DNA of 26,334 nt, taken from positions 1 to 26,334 of the IMG/VR virus record IMGVR_UViG_3300030202_000663; one strand, 5' to 3'. This DNA is from a virus. A model generated the notes under the pieces. It searched no databases. It was not told where the DNA came from and was given only the letters and a program-made list of their open reading frames with translations. The position numbers and the translations under genes are program-made. Shown here piece by piece: positions 9,144 through 18,424 of this stretch. Numbering within the stretch: the stretch's first letter is position 1; the number at the start of each line of letters is the position of its first letter.

Positions 9144-9785
9144 TTACTTAGTTGGTATCAAAGTGTTAATACCACTAGTTACGGCTCCCGAAACAAACGA
9201 ATCAACAGTGGCTTGGGCGTCTGCTATAGCTTGGTCAGAAGCGTTTTTTCTTTGCATAGCGTAATCCAACATCTGCTCTTCTTTTTTCATATCGTACTGC
9301 TCTACCATTCTTTCTCCTTCTCTAACCATTAAATCTCTTTTTTGTTCTCCTTGAGCTTTCATTTCGGCTAATCTACCAGACTCAGCAATAGCTTTTTGTT
9401 GATTTGCTTGTTCTTGCGCGCCTATACTAACTGATGCTTGTTGTGCTTGTTTAACGCCTTGGTTAGCTAAAACCTGTGCCAAACCAGCTATACCACTTCC
9501 ACCAGCCGCGCTTTGCATACTTTGCATTATATTAGCCATTGATTGTTGTGATTGCTCTTTCTCAAACTCAGCTTGCTTTAAGTTTACTTGAGCGTCTTCA
9601 TATACGTTTTCTAGGTTTTCATATGGATTTTTTACACCAGCGTATGGGTTCTTCATTTTTCTTTCTTCCCAATCTTCCATTTTTTGTCCCATGTCTTCAT
9701 TTGCAGCGTATTGCTCTCTTCTTCTTTGAGCCCCGCCAAATAAAGCATTTACAAACTTTGCTGGTGATGATTTTTTATATGCCAT
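9144..9785 (-). CDS. Candidate internal virion/ejection protein, Gln/Ala-rich (213 aa)
   Basis: The protein opens with a basic segment (MAYKKSSPAKF... RRR), then a mostly helical Gln/Ala/Glu-rich body. A short Gly/Ala hydrophobic patch (GGSGIAGLAQVLANQG, about residues 95-110) interrupts the helices. The C-terminus, from about 185, is weakly hydrophobic (VDSFVSGAVTSGINTLI). Small, helical, Gln-rich proteins with an amphipathic or Gly-rich segment placed just before very large internal proteins are typical of phage ejection proteins such as the T7 gp14 type. I see no direct sequence identity, so this is a context call. The leader is A/T-rich (ATAATATAATT just before ATG), like those of the scaffold and 277-aa genes. 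Confidence 0.82.
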   Translation of the reverse strand: MAYKKSSPAKFVNALFGGAQRRREQYAANEDMGQKMEDWEERKMKNPYAGVKNPYENLENVYEDAQVNLKQAEFEKEQSQQSMANIMQSMQSAAGGSGIAGLAQVLANQGVKQAQQASVSIGAQEQANQQKAIAESGRLAEMKAQGEQKRDLMVREGERMVEQYDMKKEEQMLDYAMQRKNASDQAIADAQATVDSFVSGAVTSGINTLIPTK

Positions 9786-9824
9786 AATTATATTATTTTT
9801 ATTTATTATTACACTTTTTACTAA

Positions 9825-10190
9825 TTATTTACTACTAGGTGTTATCTCTGAAGCTATAGAATACATTTCTGCTTTTTCTGTAGAGTTGTTTTTTATTTTA
9901 ACTTCAGCATAGTAGCCAACTAAACCAGATAAATTAATTCTACTGTCTTTAGCAAACATAATAAAATCATCTGCGGCTGGCTCTTCACCTGTAGCAGCGT
10001 TGTCTACGTCTATTGAATTTAGTGTTATCGCTTCTATTTTTCCGATTAAAGTTGGTGCAACATACTCTCCAGTCGATGCATCTATAGAAGTGTTAAATCC
10101 ACCAGATAAAGATGGTGTTATATAGTAAGCTAAATCACCTATTTGTAAAGAGTCATTATTTATGTTTCCTGTAAAGTCGATTGTTATCAT
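9825..10190 (-). CDS. Small conserved-looking structural protein (121 aa), coupled to the gene before it
   Basis: This is a compact beta-rich protein (IGDLAYYITPS at 17-27, LIGKIEAITLNSIDV at 48-62, FIMFAKDSRINLSGLVGYYAEVKI at about 76-99), ending in a Ser-rich tail. There is no signal peptide or membrane segment. Its ATG overlaps the TGA of the 419-aa gene as ATGA, and an AGGA lies eight bases upstream, the only Shine-Dalgarno-like spacing I noticed in the block. The overlap suggests translational coupling and a joint role with the 419-aa protein, for example as a small tail, fibre-base or head-decoration component. The general pattern is familiar to me from marine phage structural regions, but I cannot name a function. 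Confidence 0.8.
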   Translation of the reverse strand: MITIDFTGNINNDSLQIGDLAYYITPSLSGGFNTSIDASTGEYVAPTLIGKIEAITLNSIDVDNAATGEEPAADDFIMFAKDSRINLSGLVGYYAEVKIKNNSTEKAEMYSIASEITPSSK

Positions 10191-11446
10191 GACGATTGTC
10201 CTATTGTTGTTATTTTACTCATGTCTATGTAGATGTTTTGATTTGCCGCTGGATATCTAGATATATTTATAGTTCCATTTAAGAACACCTTGTTACTACT
10301 ACCATCTATGTATATTTTTGTCTTAGTTCTAATAGGCCTATCACTACTAGCCTCTAACTGCCCGTTACCTAATTGTAAAGCGCCACCAGTTATACCCCCT
10401 CCGTTAGCAGAGTTGTCTACAGCAGTAACCGTACAAGCACTAGCGCTAGAGCTTTTGTTTAGACCTCTCATACGTATTGTAGCGCCCACACCTATGCCTG
10501 TTGTGCCGTTTACATTTATATCTCCTCCAGCTGCAACATTAGATGTTATTTCATCATCTATACTAGTTGTAGTCTGTTCCAGTCTAATAGTAGGGTCTGT
10601 TATACTAAATCCTATGCTAATAGCTTTTTTTATTAACGTTGGGCCAAAAGCTCTAAAGGTCATAGTTTCACTTTCTTCAAAAGCATTACGAGCTGAAAAT
10701 GTTATAGTTTTAGTACTAATATTTATATCGCTTATAGTAGTTCCTGGAACCGAAGGTGCTGTTGTGCCTTTATGGTATACTAAAGTCATACCCACTACTA
10801 AACCCGTTAAATCAGCTACAGTTACCGTGGTACTAAGAACACCATCGCCAGCTGGGTTAGTAACTATAGCCTCTGTTGTTTGCCAATAAAAAGCACCGCT
10901 ATCCCACTCGCCATTATTTAAATCTGAAGTAGTGCTAGTTATAAAAAAACCAAAATCATCAGCGGAAGAAGGTACCGTTATTTGTTTTTCATTCATAACT
11001 ACCGTAGGTGTAGAGCTAGCTGCAAAGCTGTCAATAGTAGAACCAGTAGAAGTACCAATAGTCGTATTTGTAAAATTAGTGCCAGTTGCGATAAATGTTA
11101 TTTGACTATTGCCAACTTGTTCCAAAACAATAGATTTAAAAAGCTTATTAGCACTACCTAAAATTTCAGCTCCGTTAGTAGAGAATACATTTATAGTATA
11201 CGTGTCACCACTTGCCGCTGCCGGAAAAGATATTGCTATTTGTTGCGATCCAACTCCATTAAAATTTGAGTTAGAAGACTCTGCTGCAAAAGCGTCTGTA
11301 TCAAAATTATATAAATTTGTATCTGAAGATCTACTGACTCTAACTGTATATCTAGCATTACTAGTAGCGTTCACATTCAAAACCCTACCTATAGCCTCTG
11401 CTTTTAAACTAGAAGTGTCTATATTTATATTTCTAATTATCTCCAT
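10187..11446 (-). CDS. Beta-rich virion protein, possible fibre, decoration or tail accessory protein (419 aa)
   Basis: The protein is almost wholly Ser/Thr/Asn/Gly-rich with alternating hydrophobic residues, as in beta-sandwich or fibre proteins. The N-terminus (about 1-120) reads like an immunoglobulin-type strand pattern (ARYTVRVSRS, GDTYTINVFSTNG). A small module at about 204-266 carries the pattern V-VGM-L-V...GTTISDIN...TITFS, and a similar one (VGATIRMRG) occurs near 318-328. The C-terminus (IYIDGSSNKVFLNGTINIS) is also beta-strand-like. There is no enzymatic motif, signal peptide or transmembrane helix. It starts 10 bases after the 1863-aa gene stops and overlaps the 121-aa gene by ATGA. 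A structural role is well supported by composition and context; the exact site on the virion is unknown. Confidence 0.82.
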   Translation of the reverse strand: MEIIRNINIDTSSLKAEAIGRVLNVNATSNARYTVRVSRSSDTNLYNFDTDAFAAESSNSNFNGVGSQQIAISFPAAASGDTYTINVFSTNGAEILGSANKLFKSIVLEQVGNSQITFIATGTNFTNTTIGTSTGSTIDSFAASSTPTVVMNEKQITVPSSADDFGFFITSTTSDLNNGEWDSGAFYWQTTEAIVTNPAGDGVLSTTVTVADLTGLVVGMTLVYHKGTTAPSVPGTTISDINISTKTITFSARNAFEESETMTFRAFGPTLIKKAISIGFSITDPTIRLEQTTTSIDDEITSNVAAGGDINVNGTTGIGVGATIRMRGLNKSSSASACTVTAVDNSANGGGITGGALQLGNGQLEASSDRPIRTKTKIYIDGSSNKVFLNGTINISRYPAANQNIYIDMSKITTIGQSS

Positions 11447-11456
11447 TTTATTTGTT

Positions 11457-14400
11457 TTATTCTTCTTCTCTTACTATACCTAACCCTTGAAAGTTAAACG
11501 CTGCTGGATCAACATGTTGCTCTGTTCCTTTTATATAGTTAAACCATTTACCTTCTTTTTCTATGAACTCAATTAAAGTTCCTTCTTGCTTATTTGTGTG
11601 GATATCTTCAACGTACCAACCTTTCTTTTCTTGTAAGTTGTAAAAGCTACCATCTTCGTAGTTAACACCGTCTTGTGTAATTGTAGTAAATTCATTAACT
11701 CTAGACTGTGTACCTTCATAGTTTAGTGTGTTAAAATGCTTTACTAGTTCTGGCATTGAGTTTAGCACTGGTGTTACAGAGGACTCTGTAAAGTTTCCAT
11801 AAAAAGTATTTCTAGGAGCAGGTAATTCTTCATTGTAGTGCTTGTAAATATCACCTTGATTAAAAGTATAATATTGATTAACGCAGCTAATACCTATTTC
11901 TGGCACAAAAGATTTAAAGCTAACCCAACCCCTTGATTTTTCATTGAACGAAATAGTCTGACCATCGTAAGGATCAACAAAAACTTCACCGCCTTCGCCC
12001 ACGGTGTTAGATGGTGAGTCTTCTGAAGATCTAAGAGTTAAATTGTAATCACCTTTGTAAGCGTCGTAACTACCATATATAATATCAAACTTAGGTAATT
12101 CATCTCTAAAGTAATCTTTCATACCAGCTTCTGATATTGGTGTTATTCCGTCCATAGACAATCTCATTACAGCGCCTCTTTGTTTGTCTGTAAAATAAGC
12201 TCTAAACGACTCAGCGGCAAAAGACTCTGGATTTTTAGATATACCGTAATTACCTCTAAATGGTTGCGTCGCACCTAAAAACCTATTGCTAGTCAATAGC
12301 TGCGCGTTGCCGTCCGCGTTGAACAACATGTCTCTATCAACAAATATTTGTAATATCTTATCTTCACATAGCGTAACTAAATCTTTGTTTCTAGCATACA
12401 GCTTTTGTATACTACCATAAACAGGGTTAACGTCTTTAGTTATTTTTTCCGCCTGTATAAATTCGTTTAAGTTATTTACACCGCTAGTAGAGTTATACAA
12501 ACCAGAGTGTATTAAACCATATTTTCTTCTTTCTTCTTCGTAAGCCTGCTCTATTGTAGCTGAAGCTTTTACACCTTTAGCTATCTGCATGCCATTAAAG
12601 TCGTCTCTTATTCTAATGCTTTCAACACCGTTACCAAATGATATACAATTATAATAAGGTAGCGCTGTTTTTCTATTGTGTACTAATGGTAGCATTTCTA
12701 ACTTAGTAACATAAAAATTATTTGCGCTTTGTTCCCTAACGCTGTGTATTGCAGCCTGGGTATAACTGCCGTCTTTTCTGTAAAACTTTAATACCTTAAG
12801 CGGGTAAGTTATAGCATTGTCATTAATGTCTTGAACTAAAAGACCAGGGCTTGTTAAAGTAAGTATGTTACCGTCCCAACCACCAACTCTAACATAAATA
12901 TCACTATTAGGATTTGCTTCTTGTATATTGCTTAAATCAGGCATACCAGAACCGGCTTGACCAACTGCAGGGCCTTTTAAAACTACTCTACTACCTAATG
13001 GCGCTAACATAGATCCTTTTGTTGAGTTTGGATTAATTACAGCGTCTTGAATAACGTTACTAGCAGCGCCAATTAAGTTAGAACTTAAACCACTGGTACC
13101 AGTACCGTCTGTTAAATCTAATATTCTAGGATAAGCATTGCTTGACTCAAAGTATATATTTAAATCTGGCTCTTCTTTTGCTTCTGTTTCAAACACAGCT
13201 GGTGTTATAGGTAAAGTATTTTTACCAGGTTGTATATATGTGTCAATAAAGTTTATAGCATTAAAAGTAGTAGTAGTTGCTTTGCCGCTACCTCTTGGGT
13301 CATATAAAACTCTAGGATCTTTATCTAACTGTATTATAAAACAAACTCTTCTATTGTTTGCCTTACCAAAGTTTACCACGGTATTTTTTAATTTTGTTAA
13401 TCTTTCGGCAGTAGGATTAGCTACATATTTATCTAGCGCATTAGAAACACTGCTACGCGAGCTAGTGTCATGATCTGCTTCTAACAAGTTATCGGGGTAA
13501 GTGTTTCCATCAGATGTAGTAACAAGCGTTGGATTCCAAGAAGTATGGTTGTATAAATACTTCACATCTACGCTTTGTATCGTATACACATTAACGTCAT
13601 CTCCTTCAAACTTAAATTGATTACCAACAGCTAATTGATTTACAACTGCTCCAGCGCCAGGATCTAAATAACCTGGATTAAACTGATTATCATGCGCTTC
13701 TAATCCAACTGCTGTAACGTTTTGATTAAAATAGCCATAATTTTTTCCAGCGTTACTATCATTATCGCCTTGAAAATGTATACCACCGGAAACTATCCAT
13801 TGTAAGTTTTCTATAAAATGATTATTTGCACCGTTGTTGTCACCATTAGGATCTGGATCATAGTTGCTAGGAAAATAACCATCGTGTAAATCTACACCTG
13901 GACAAGCAAAAGATAAATGCATAAACACAGCTTTAGTTCCTCCAAGAGGAGAAACGTAAGGATTTCCTGGTGAAACCTTGTAAGTATTTAGAAACTCTTG
14001 GTTAAAAGAAGATGTCCCTAAGTAATTATCTAAACCAGTTCCAAGTCCTTGATTATAAGGATATATATATTTTGTCCAGTGTCTTGAGCCTTTTGGCTCG
14101 CCATTTTCAAATCTGTAACCACCATTAATGTTGTCTACTTCAACTATACCTTCTAAACCATTTACTTCTTGACTAGCCGCTGTTAAAGCATTGCCTTTGT
14201 ACATTCTACCAGAATAAAGAGCGTCCCATTGATTGTAATGATCAAAAGGTTCTTGTGCAGATATAAAAAAAGCGTTGTCAATAAACCAGCCTGAAGTACT
14301 TTCAGCGTCTGTGTTAAATTTAGTTGCTACAGCCCATCTAGCTTCTGTGTCTGTTAAGTTTGAAGCGGTATTTTTAGTCCACCCATTAGCAGAGAGGTCG

Positions 14401-17048
14401 GTTCTATTATAAACACCATCACCGCTAGCTGTTAATCTACTTCCAACTCTAGGTTGATTAGCTAGCCAAAAAGCATAAGCTCTAGCTACTAAAGCGTAGT
14501 CATCTGTATCGTTTTGGCTTGGTAATAAAAACTTCTGCGTTAAAGGCGAAGATGCTATTTTAGCAAAAAATCTACCCTCAAACTCTATAGTATCTTTATT
14601 TTCTAATAAAAATAATTCCATTGTTAAACTAGTGTCTAAAACACCAGCTGAACTTTCAATCCATTGGTCAGCAGCGGTTATTTTTCTTCTTAATATAAAT
14701 ACGTATCTACCAGTTGCCCCGTCGTCTTCTTGGTATGCAGAAGCTACAAAATATATATCTGAAAAAGTTCTAACGTTACCACTTTTTATAGAAAACTGTA
14801 TCGCAAATCTATCAGACGATGTAAATTTATCTAAATTAGAACCAAACTCTGTGTTAACCCAAACTTCTTTATCTATAGCTATACGGACAGCATCTTCTGC
14901 TGGCTTACCGTTTGCGTCAGGAAACAAATCAGCTAAATTTTCCTCACTACCCCCACCGGTTCCTAAAGTTGTTAAATTAAACTTTACAGATTCTGGAGCC
15001 TCGTTGCTTATGTCTATTATTTTTATTTTATTGTCAACATCTACCTGGTTGTTAGTGTCTATTTCTTTTTTCATTATAACATAATCACCTTCTTGTAATT
15101 TGTTTCTATCTGAAGAAGGAAAAGAAAGCCACATGCTTTGGTCTCTTATAGATTTATAAACCCTATCTAAAGTTAAGTTATGGTAACCACCAGTAGTTTG
15201 TTTTATGAAGTATTTATAATAGTAAGCCCAAGAAGGTTGTCTTCCGGTTAGATGAGCGCAAAGCTGTAATGATTTACTAGCGTTACCATCAAAAGCATCA
15301 GTACCATCTGCATCAAAAGGTATTTTTATAGAACTATTTTTACCAGTAAAAACAGGCGTCTCTCTACCGTATTTATCACCATATACAATACCTAAATAGT
15401 AAGTTCTATCAGATTTAATAGATCGTTTACCAGTACTAAAATCTATAGCCCCGTACCCAGCGTCTCTATTTTCAAAGTCTAAATCTAAATCAACATAAAC
15501 CTGTTCATCTTCAAACGTTTTTAAATTATAGTTTTGTAAATAATTACCATAAACTAGTCTGTTACCAGTTATTTCTTGTGCCAAAGCCTTTCTTGGTACG
15601 TTGTCGTAGGGTCTTAATATTTGATTGGCAGGTAGGGCCGCGTATATATTTTCTGTACTTATTTCATATTGACCTTTATATCCAAAGTTAGCAGACTGTA
15701 AGTACTGCGCGGATGAACTACCAGAAAGCGGGTATGTATCTGCTACTAATAAGTATTGGTTGTAAGTGCTATCCTCCCAATATCCTTCACCGTCATCAGG
15801 TCTTATACTATCTATAGTGTAAATAGTAGTTGAATCATCTTTTTTAAATAAAATATCTATTTGAACAACATCGTTTGGTGTGTGATCTGGAACTAAGTCT
15901 TGTAACTTTACTGTTAACAACTTATTTGTCATACCAATATTATGAGAGTCTTTTATTGGATGGAAACCAAACGAACCAGCTAAGAATACTGGTTGCGTAA
16001 AAGGAGAGAACGCAGAGTATTCACCATCTACGTATTTATATCTTGTAGCAAACCTAACAAATTCTTTTTCAAATATAGGCTTTTCTTCTGTTAATTTTCT
16101 TACATTAAATATTATACTAGCAGCGTCCTGCTCGGATATATCATCGCTAAGTTCTAGTATTTCGTAAGTAGCCGTAAACTCACCCAAGCTATCGTCGTTT
16201 GCGTCCCACTCGTCTATTATTGTAGTTATATCCGTTACTTTTAATTTTATTTCAAAATTAATTGGAAGTTGCCCAGGTGTGTTGGGTCTACTACCTATTA
16301 TAATATCTCCTACTGCAAACTCAAAAGGATTGTGTATGTTTGAAGTAGTTACTATAGTAAATAATTGAGTGTCTTGTTCAGCTATAGGTAAATTACCATT
16401 TTGAAGTATATTTGCTGATTCAAAAGTAAATTCACTTTGTATTATGGTTTCACCAGGAGTAACTTTTGGAGCGAAGTAAGGCTGTCTTTTTATAACAGTT
16501 ATATGGTCTTCTGTAATATCACCTCTGTCTTCTCCGTTTATTATAAGTTTAGTGTGTGTATTTTCATCTGTAGTACCCGCCTTGCAGTTGTCAATATTTA
16601 TTTTTCTTGGCTCGTTTATATTGTCTGTCCAAAATAATAAATTATCAATTATGTTTATACCTGTTACTATAGTATCTTTGTCAAACTTTAAAACTTCTTT
16701 AGTAGTATCTACAAATACTAATTCTTCAGTATTATCACTCTTATGCTCTATAATAAAATCCTTAGTACTACCAGCTAAAAAATAAAATAGTCTATCATTT
16801 TTTTCGTCAGAAATACTACCAACACACTTTAGTTTAAAACCATCTAAGCCGTCAGCGGTAACAAAATTAGACTTGTCTAAACCATGCTTTTTATTACCTA
16901 ATATATTTTGTACGGTCCCAACATCTGAGTCATCAGATGTAGAAACTTGAATATTCATAGCATCTCTATATTGTCCATTAGATATTATTCTTTCGTCGTC
17001 ATCTTTATTCATGATGCCCGTACGAAAAACATTTTTAATTTCCGGCAT
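11457..17048 (-). CDS. Very large tail/neck structural protein (1863 aa)
   Basis: The N-terminus has a pattern I associate with phage tail-stabilisation or neck proteins (P22 gp10-like/crAss-like stabilisation type): GIMNKDDDERIISNGQYRDAMN, then SDVGTVQNILGN within the first 55 residues. It is mainly beta-rich and acidic, without signal peptide or membrane segment. A second recognisable block near 1615-1680 includes FTDKQRGAVMRLSMDGITPI and YGSYDAYKGDYNLTL, followed by YYTFNQGDIYKHYNE; this resembles the C-terminal part of large structural proteins in marine phages. The length is several times that of P22 gp10, so extra domains fill the middle. It starts three bases after the 455-aa gene, in the tail-assembly part of the operon. 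Whether it forms a muzzle, needle or tail barrel cannot be decided here. Confidence 0.85.
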   Translation of the reverse strand: MPEIKNVFRTGIMNKDDDERIISNGQYRDAMNIQVSTSDDSDVGTVQNILGNKKHGLDKSNFVTADGLDGFKLKCVGSISDEKNDRLFYFLAGSTKDFIIEHKSDNTEELVFVDTTKEVLKFDKDTIVTGINIIDNLLFWTDNINEPRKINIDNCKAGTTDENTHTKLIINGEDRGDITEDHITVIKRQPYFAPKVTPGETIIQSEFTFESANILQNGNLPIAEQDTQLFTIVTTSNIHNPFEFAVGDIIIGSRPNTPGQLPINFEIKLKVTDITTIIDEWDANDDSLGEFTATYEILELSDDISEQDAASIIFNVRKLTEEKPIFEKEFVRFATRYKYVDGEYSAFSPFTQPVFLAGSFGFHPIKDSHNIGMTNKLLTVKLQDLVPDHTPNDVVQIDILFKKDDSTTIYTIDSIRPDDGEGYWEDSTYNQYLLVADTYPLSGSSSAQYLQSANFGYKGQYEISTENIYAALPANQILRPYDNVPRKALAQEITGNRLVYGNYLQNYNLKTFEDEQVYVDLDLDFENRDAGYGAIDFSTGKRSIKSDRTYYLGIVYGDKYGRETPVFTGKNSSIKIPFDADGTDAFDGNASKSLQLCAHLTGRQPSWAYYYKYFIKQTTGGYHNLTLDRVYKSIRDQSMWLSFPSSDRNKLQEGDYVIMKKEIDTNNQVDVDNKIKIIDISNEAPESVKFNLTTLGTGGGSEENLADLFPDANGKPAEDAVRIAIDKEVWVNTEFGSNLDKFTSSDRFAIQFSIKSGNVRTFSDIYFVASAYQEDDGATGRYVFILRRKITAADQWIESSAGVLDTSLTMELFLLENKDTIEFEGRFFAKIASSPLTQKFLLPSQNDTDDYALVARAYAFWLANQPRVGSRLTASGDGVYNRTDLSANGWTKNTASNLTDTEARWAVATKFNTDAESTSGWFIDNAFFISAQEPFDHYNQWDALYSGRMYKGNALTAASQEVNGLEGIVEVDNINGGYRFENGEPKGSRHWTKYIYPYNQGLGTGLDNYLGTSSFNQEFLNTYKVSPGNPYVSPLGGTKAVFMHLSFACPGVDLHDGYFPSNYDPDPNGDNNGANNHFIENLQWIVSGGIHFQGDNDSNAGKNYGYFNQNVTAVGLEAHDNQFNPGYLDPGAGAVVNQLAVGNQFKFEGDDVNVYTIQSVDVKYLYNHTSWNPTLVTTSDGNTYPDNLLEADHDTSSRSSVSNALDKYVANPTAERLTKLKNTVVNFGKANNRRVCFIIQLDKDPRVLYDPRGSGKATTTTFNAINFIDTYIQPGKNTLPITPAVFETEAKEEPDLNIYFESSNAYPRILDLTDGTGTSGLSSNLIGAASNVIQDAVINPNSTKGSMLAPLGSRVVLKGPAVGQAGSGMPDLSNIQEANPNSDIYVRVGGWDGNILTLTSPGLLVQDINDNAITYPLKVLKFYRKDGSYTQAAIHSVREQSANNFYVTKLEMLPLVHNRKTALPYYNCISFGNGVESIRIRDDFNGMQIAKGVKASATIEQAYEEERRKYGLIHSGLYNSTSGVNNLNEFIQAEKITKDVNPVYGSIQKLYARNKDLVTLCEDKILQIFVDRDMLFNADGNAQLLTSNRFLGATQPFRGNYGISKNPESFAAESFRAYFTDKQRGAVMRLSMDGITPISEAGMKDYFRDELPKFDIIYGSYDAYKGDYNLTLRSSEDSPSNTVGEGGEVFVDPYDGQTISFNEKSRGWVSFKSFVPEIGISCVNQYYTFNQGDIYKHYNEELPAPRNTFYGNFTESSVTPVLNSMPELVKHFNTLNYEGTQSRVNEFTTITQDGVNYEDGSFYNLQEKKGWYVEDIHTNKQEGTLIEFIEKEGKWFNYIKGTEQHVDPAAFNFQGLGIVREEE

Positions 17049-17051
17049 ATT

Positions 17052-18419
17052 TTATCTTTTTATCCATTTAGACTTGCCTCTCATTATTTGAGTTAGTTCA
17101 TCTATTTTTATATTTGATAGTCTTAACTTAGCTTGTCTTACAGCTGCAAACTTTTCTCGCTTAAACCTAGGTACTAAACCTTGTCCAGAAACACTAGTAG
17201 ATAACACCGCGTATGCTATACACTTGTACATCGCTTCTTCTGCAAATTTATGCACAACCATTTCTCCGTCAGTTCCTAGTCCGTCGCTTATATACTTTAA
17301 GATCACAGTTTTTCCCGCAACATTAGATGAAAAATGAATTAATCCTTTTAAATTGTCTATATAGTACGTTCCATTACCTTGTGCCATTTCCGGGTGTATT
17401 CCATATCTCTGACCTCTGTTTAAGTCATATATATCAGTGTCGTGGTTGTACCCATTAGCATCGCCAGTACTGTTAGAAGTGTCGGAGCTGTAAGAGTCCC
17501 AAGTTGTAGAATTATTAGGTGTAGATATAAACGTTACTTCGTTAGTAGTACCCGTTGATGCAACAAGAGCATTATTTGAAACAGTTATAACAGCGTCATT
17601 TACATCTGTAACCACTGTACCAACTGGAAAAGCGGTGTGTGACACTAACATACCTACTTTAACGCTCGACACGTTTGTATTAGGACTTTGTGTTAAAAAC
17701 AAACCAAGCACGCTCCAAGTAATATTTTCTACAACAACAGCTGTTTTTTCTAAAAGTAAAGACTCGTTTTCTTTGTAAAAGTTAAAAGTAAATTTTGTTC
17801 CAGTATCAGAAGCAGAATTAAAAGGTAAAAGACCAGGTATTGTAGCAGCTGTATCTACGATACCTAGTGTTATAGTTGTGATATCGCTATCGTTTGATAC
17901 GGACTGAACTATAGCCCCTCCAGATGTTGGGGAGTAAGTAGAATTATCAGCTATCATACCAACTTGAATTTCTTTGTACTCACCATCTAATACAATTTCA
18001 TTACTTAAACTAGTAGTTGTGCCAACAGCTGTTAATTTATATTCACCGTCTGAATTCTGTAAAATTGGAGTTGGGTTTGAAGTGTGTCTAGTTGGGTACA
18101 AAGGACGTTCTATACCATTGCCGTCTACGCAGCATATTTTAGTATAGTTAACATAATCTTGTGGAAGTACCATCGTGTTTGATGGTGGGAGTGTAATTTC
18201 TTGAGACTTTATAGATTTAAAAGTATCAAATGATAATTCTTGTATTGCTCGTTGAGCATGAAAAGCTATATCAGTTCTTTTTATTTTTGGTATTATTTTG
18301 TTTTCACCAACATATGCTACCGTAAAGTTAGTTATAATATTGTCTAATGATATGAACTGATAACCACCAAAATCGTTACCGTCATAATAATCTTGCTGTG
18401 TTTGAGTTAATAATGCCAT
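17052..18419 (-). CDS. Head-tail connector / tail tubular-type structural protein (455 aa)
   Basis: The N-terminal part has the helical stretch IAFHAQRAIQELSFDTFKSI (51-70), followed by strands ITLPPSNTMVLPQDYVNYTKI (75-95). This pattern recurs in phage tail-tube or ring proteins placed between head and tail. The middle holds two small beta modules (about 140-215 and 245-300) with VGM-type strands and GTVVTDVNDAVITVS. The C-terminal third returns to a conserved-looking core (YYIDNLKGLIHFSSNVAGKTVILKYIS) and ends in a basic helix (RFKREKFAAVRQAKLRLSNIK). It follows the 232-aa connector gene by five bases and precedes the 1863-aa gene by three. P22 gp4-like or T7 gp11-like connector roles are the closest guesses; the exact ring position is uncertain. 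Confidence 0.8.
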   Translation of the reverse strand: MALLTQTQQDYYDGNDFGGYQFISLDNIITNFTVAYVGENKIIPKIKRTDIAFHAQRAIQELSFDTFKSIKSQEITLPPSNTMVLPQDYVNYTKICCVDGNGIERPLYPTRHTSNPTPILQNSDGEYKLTAVGTTTSLSNEIVLDGEYKEIQVGMIADNSTYSPTSGGAIVQSVSNDSDITTITLGIVDTAATIPGLLPFNSASDTGTKFTFNFYKENESLLLEKTAVVVENITWSVLGLFLTQSPNTNVSSVKVGMLVSHTAFPVGTVVTDVNDAVITVSNNALVASTGTTNEVTFISTPNNSTTWDSYSSDTSNSTGDANGYNHDTDIYDLNRGQRYGIHPEMAQGNGTYYIDNLKGLIHFSSNVAGKTVILKYISDGLGTDGEMVVHKFAEEAMYKCIAYAVLSTSVSGQGLVPRFKREKFAAVRQAKLRLSNIKIDELTQIMRGKSKWIKR

Positions 18420-18424
18420 TTATT

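Noticed and set aside
10290-10889. Plus-strand frame of 199 codons, hydrophobic, membrane-protein-like
   Set aside because: It is the antisense of the Thr/Ser/Val-rich 419-aa structural gene. That composition generates long hydrophobic shadow frames, and no separate start signal or homologous pattern is seen.
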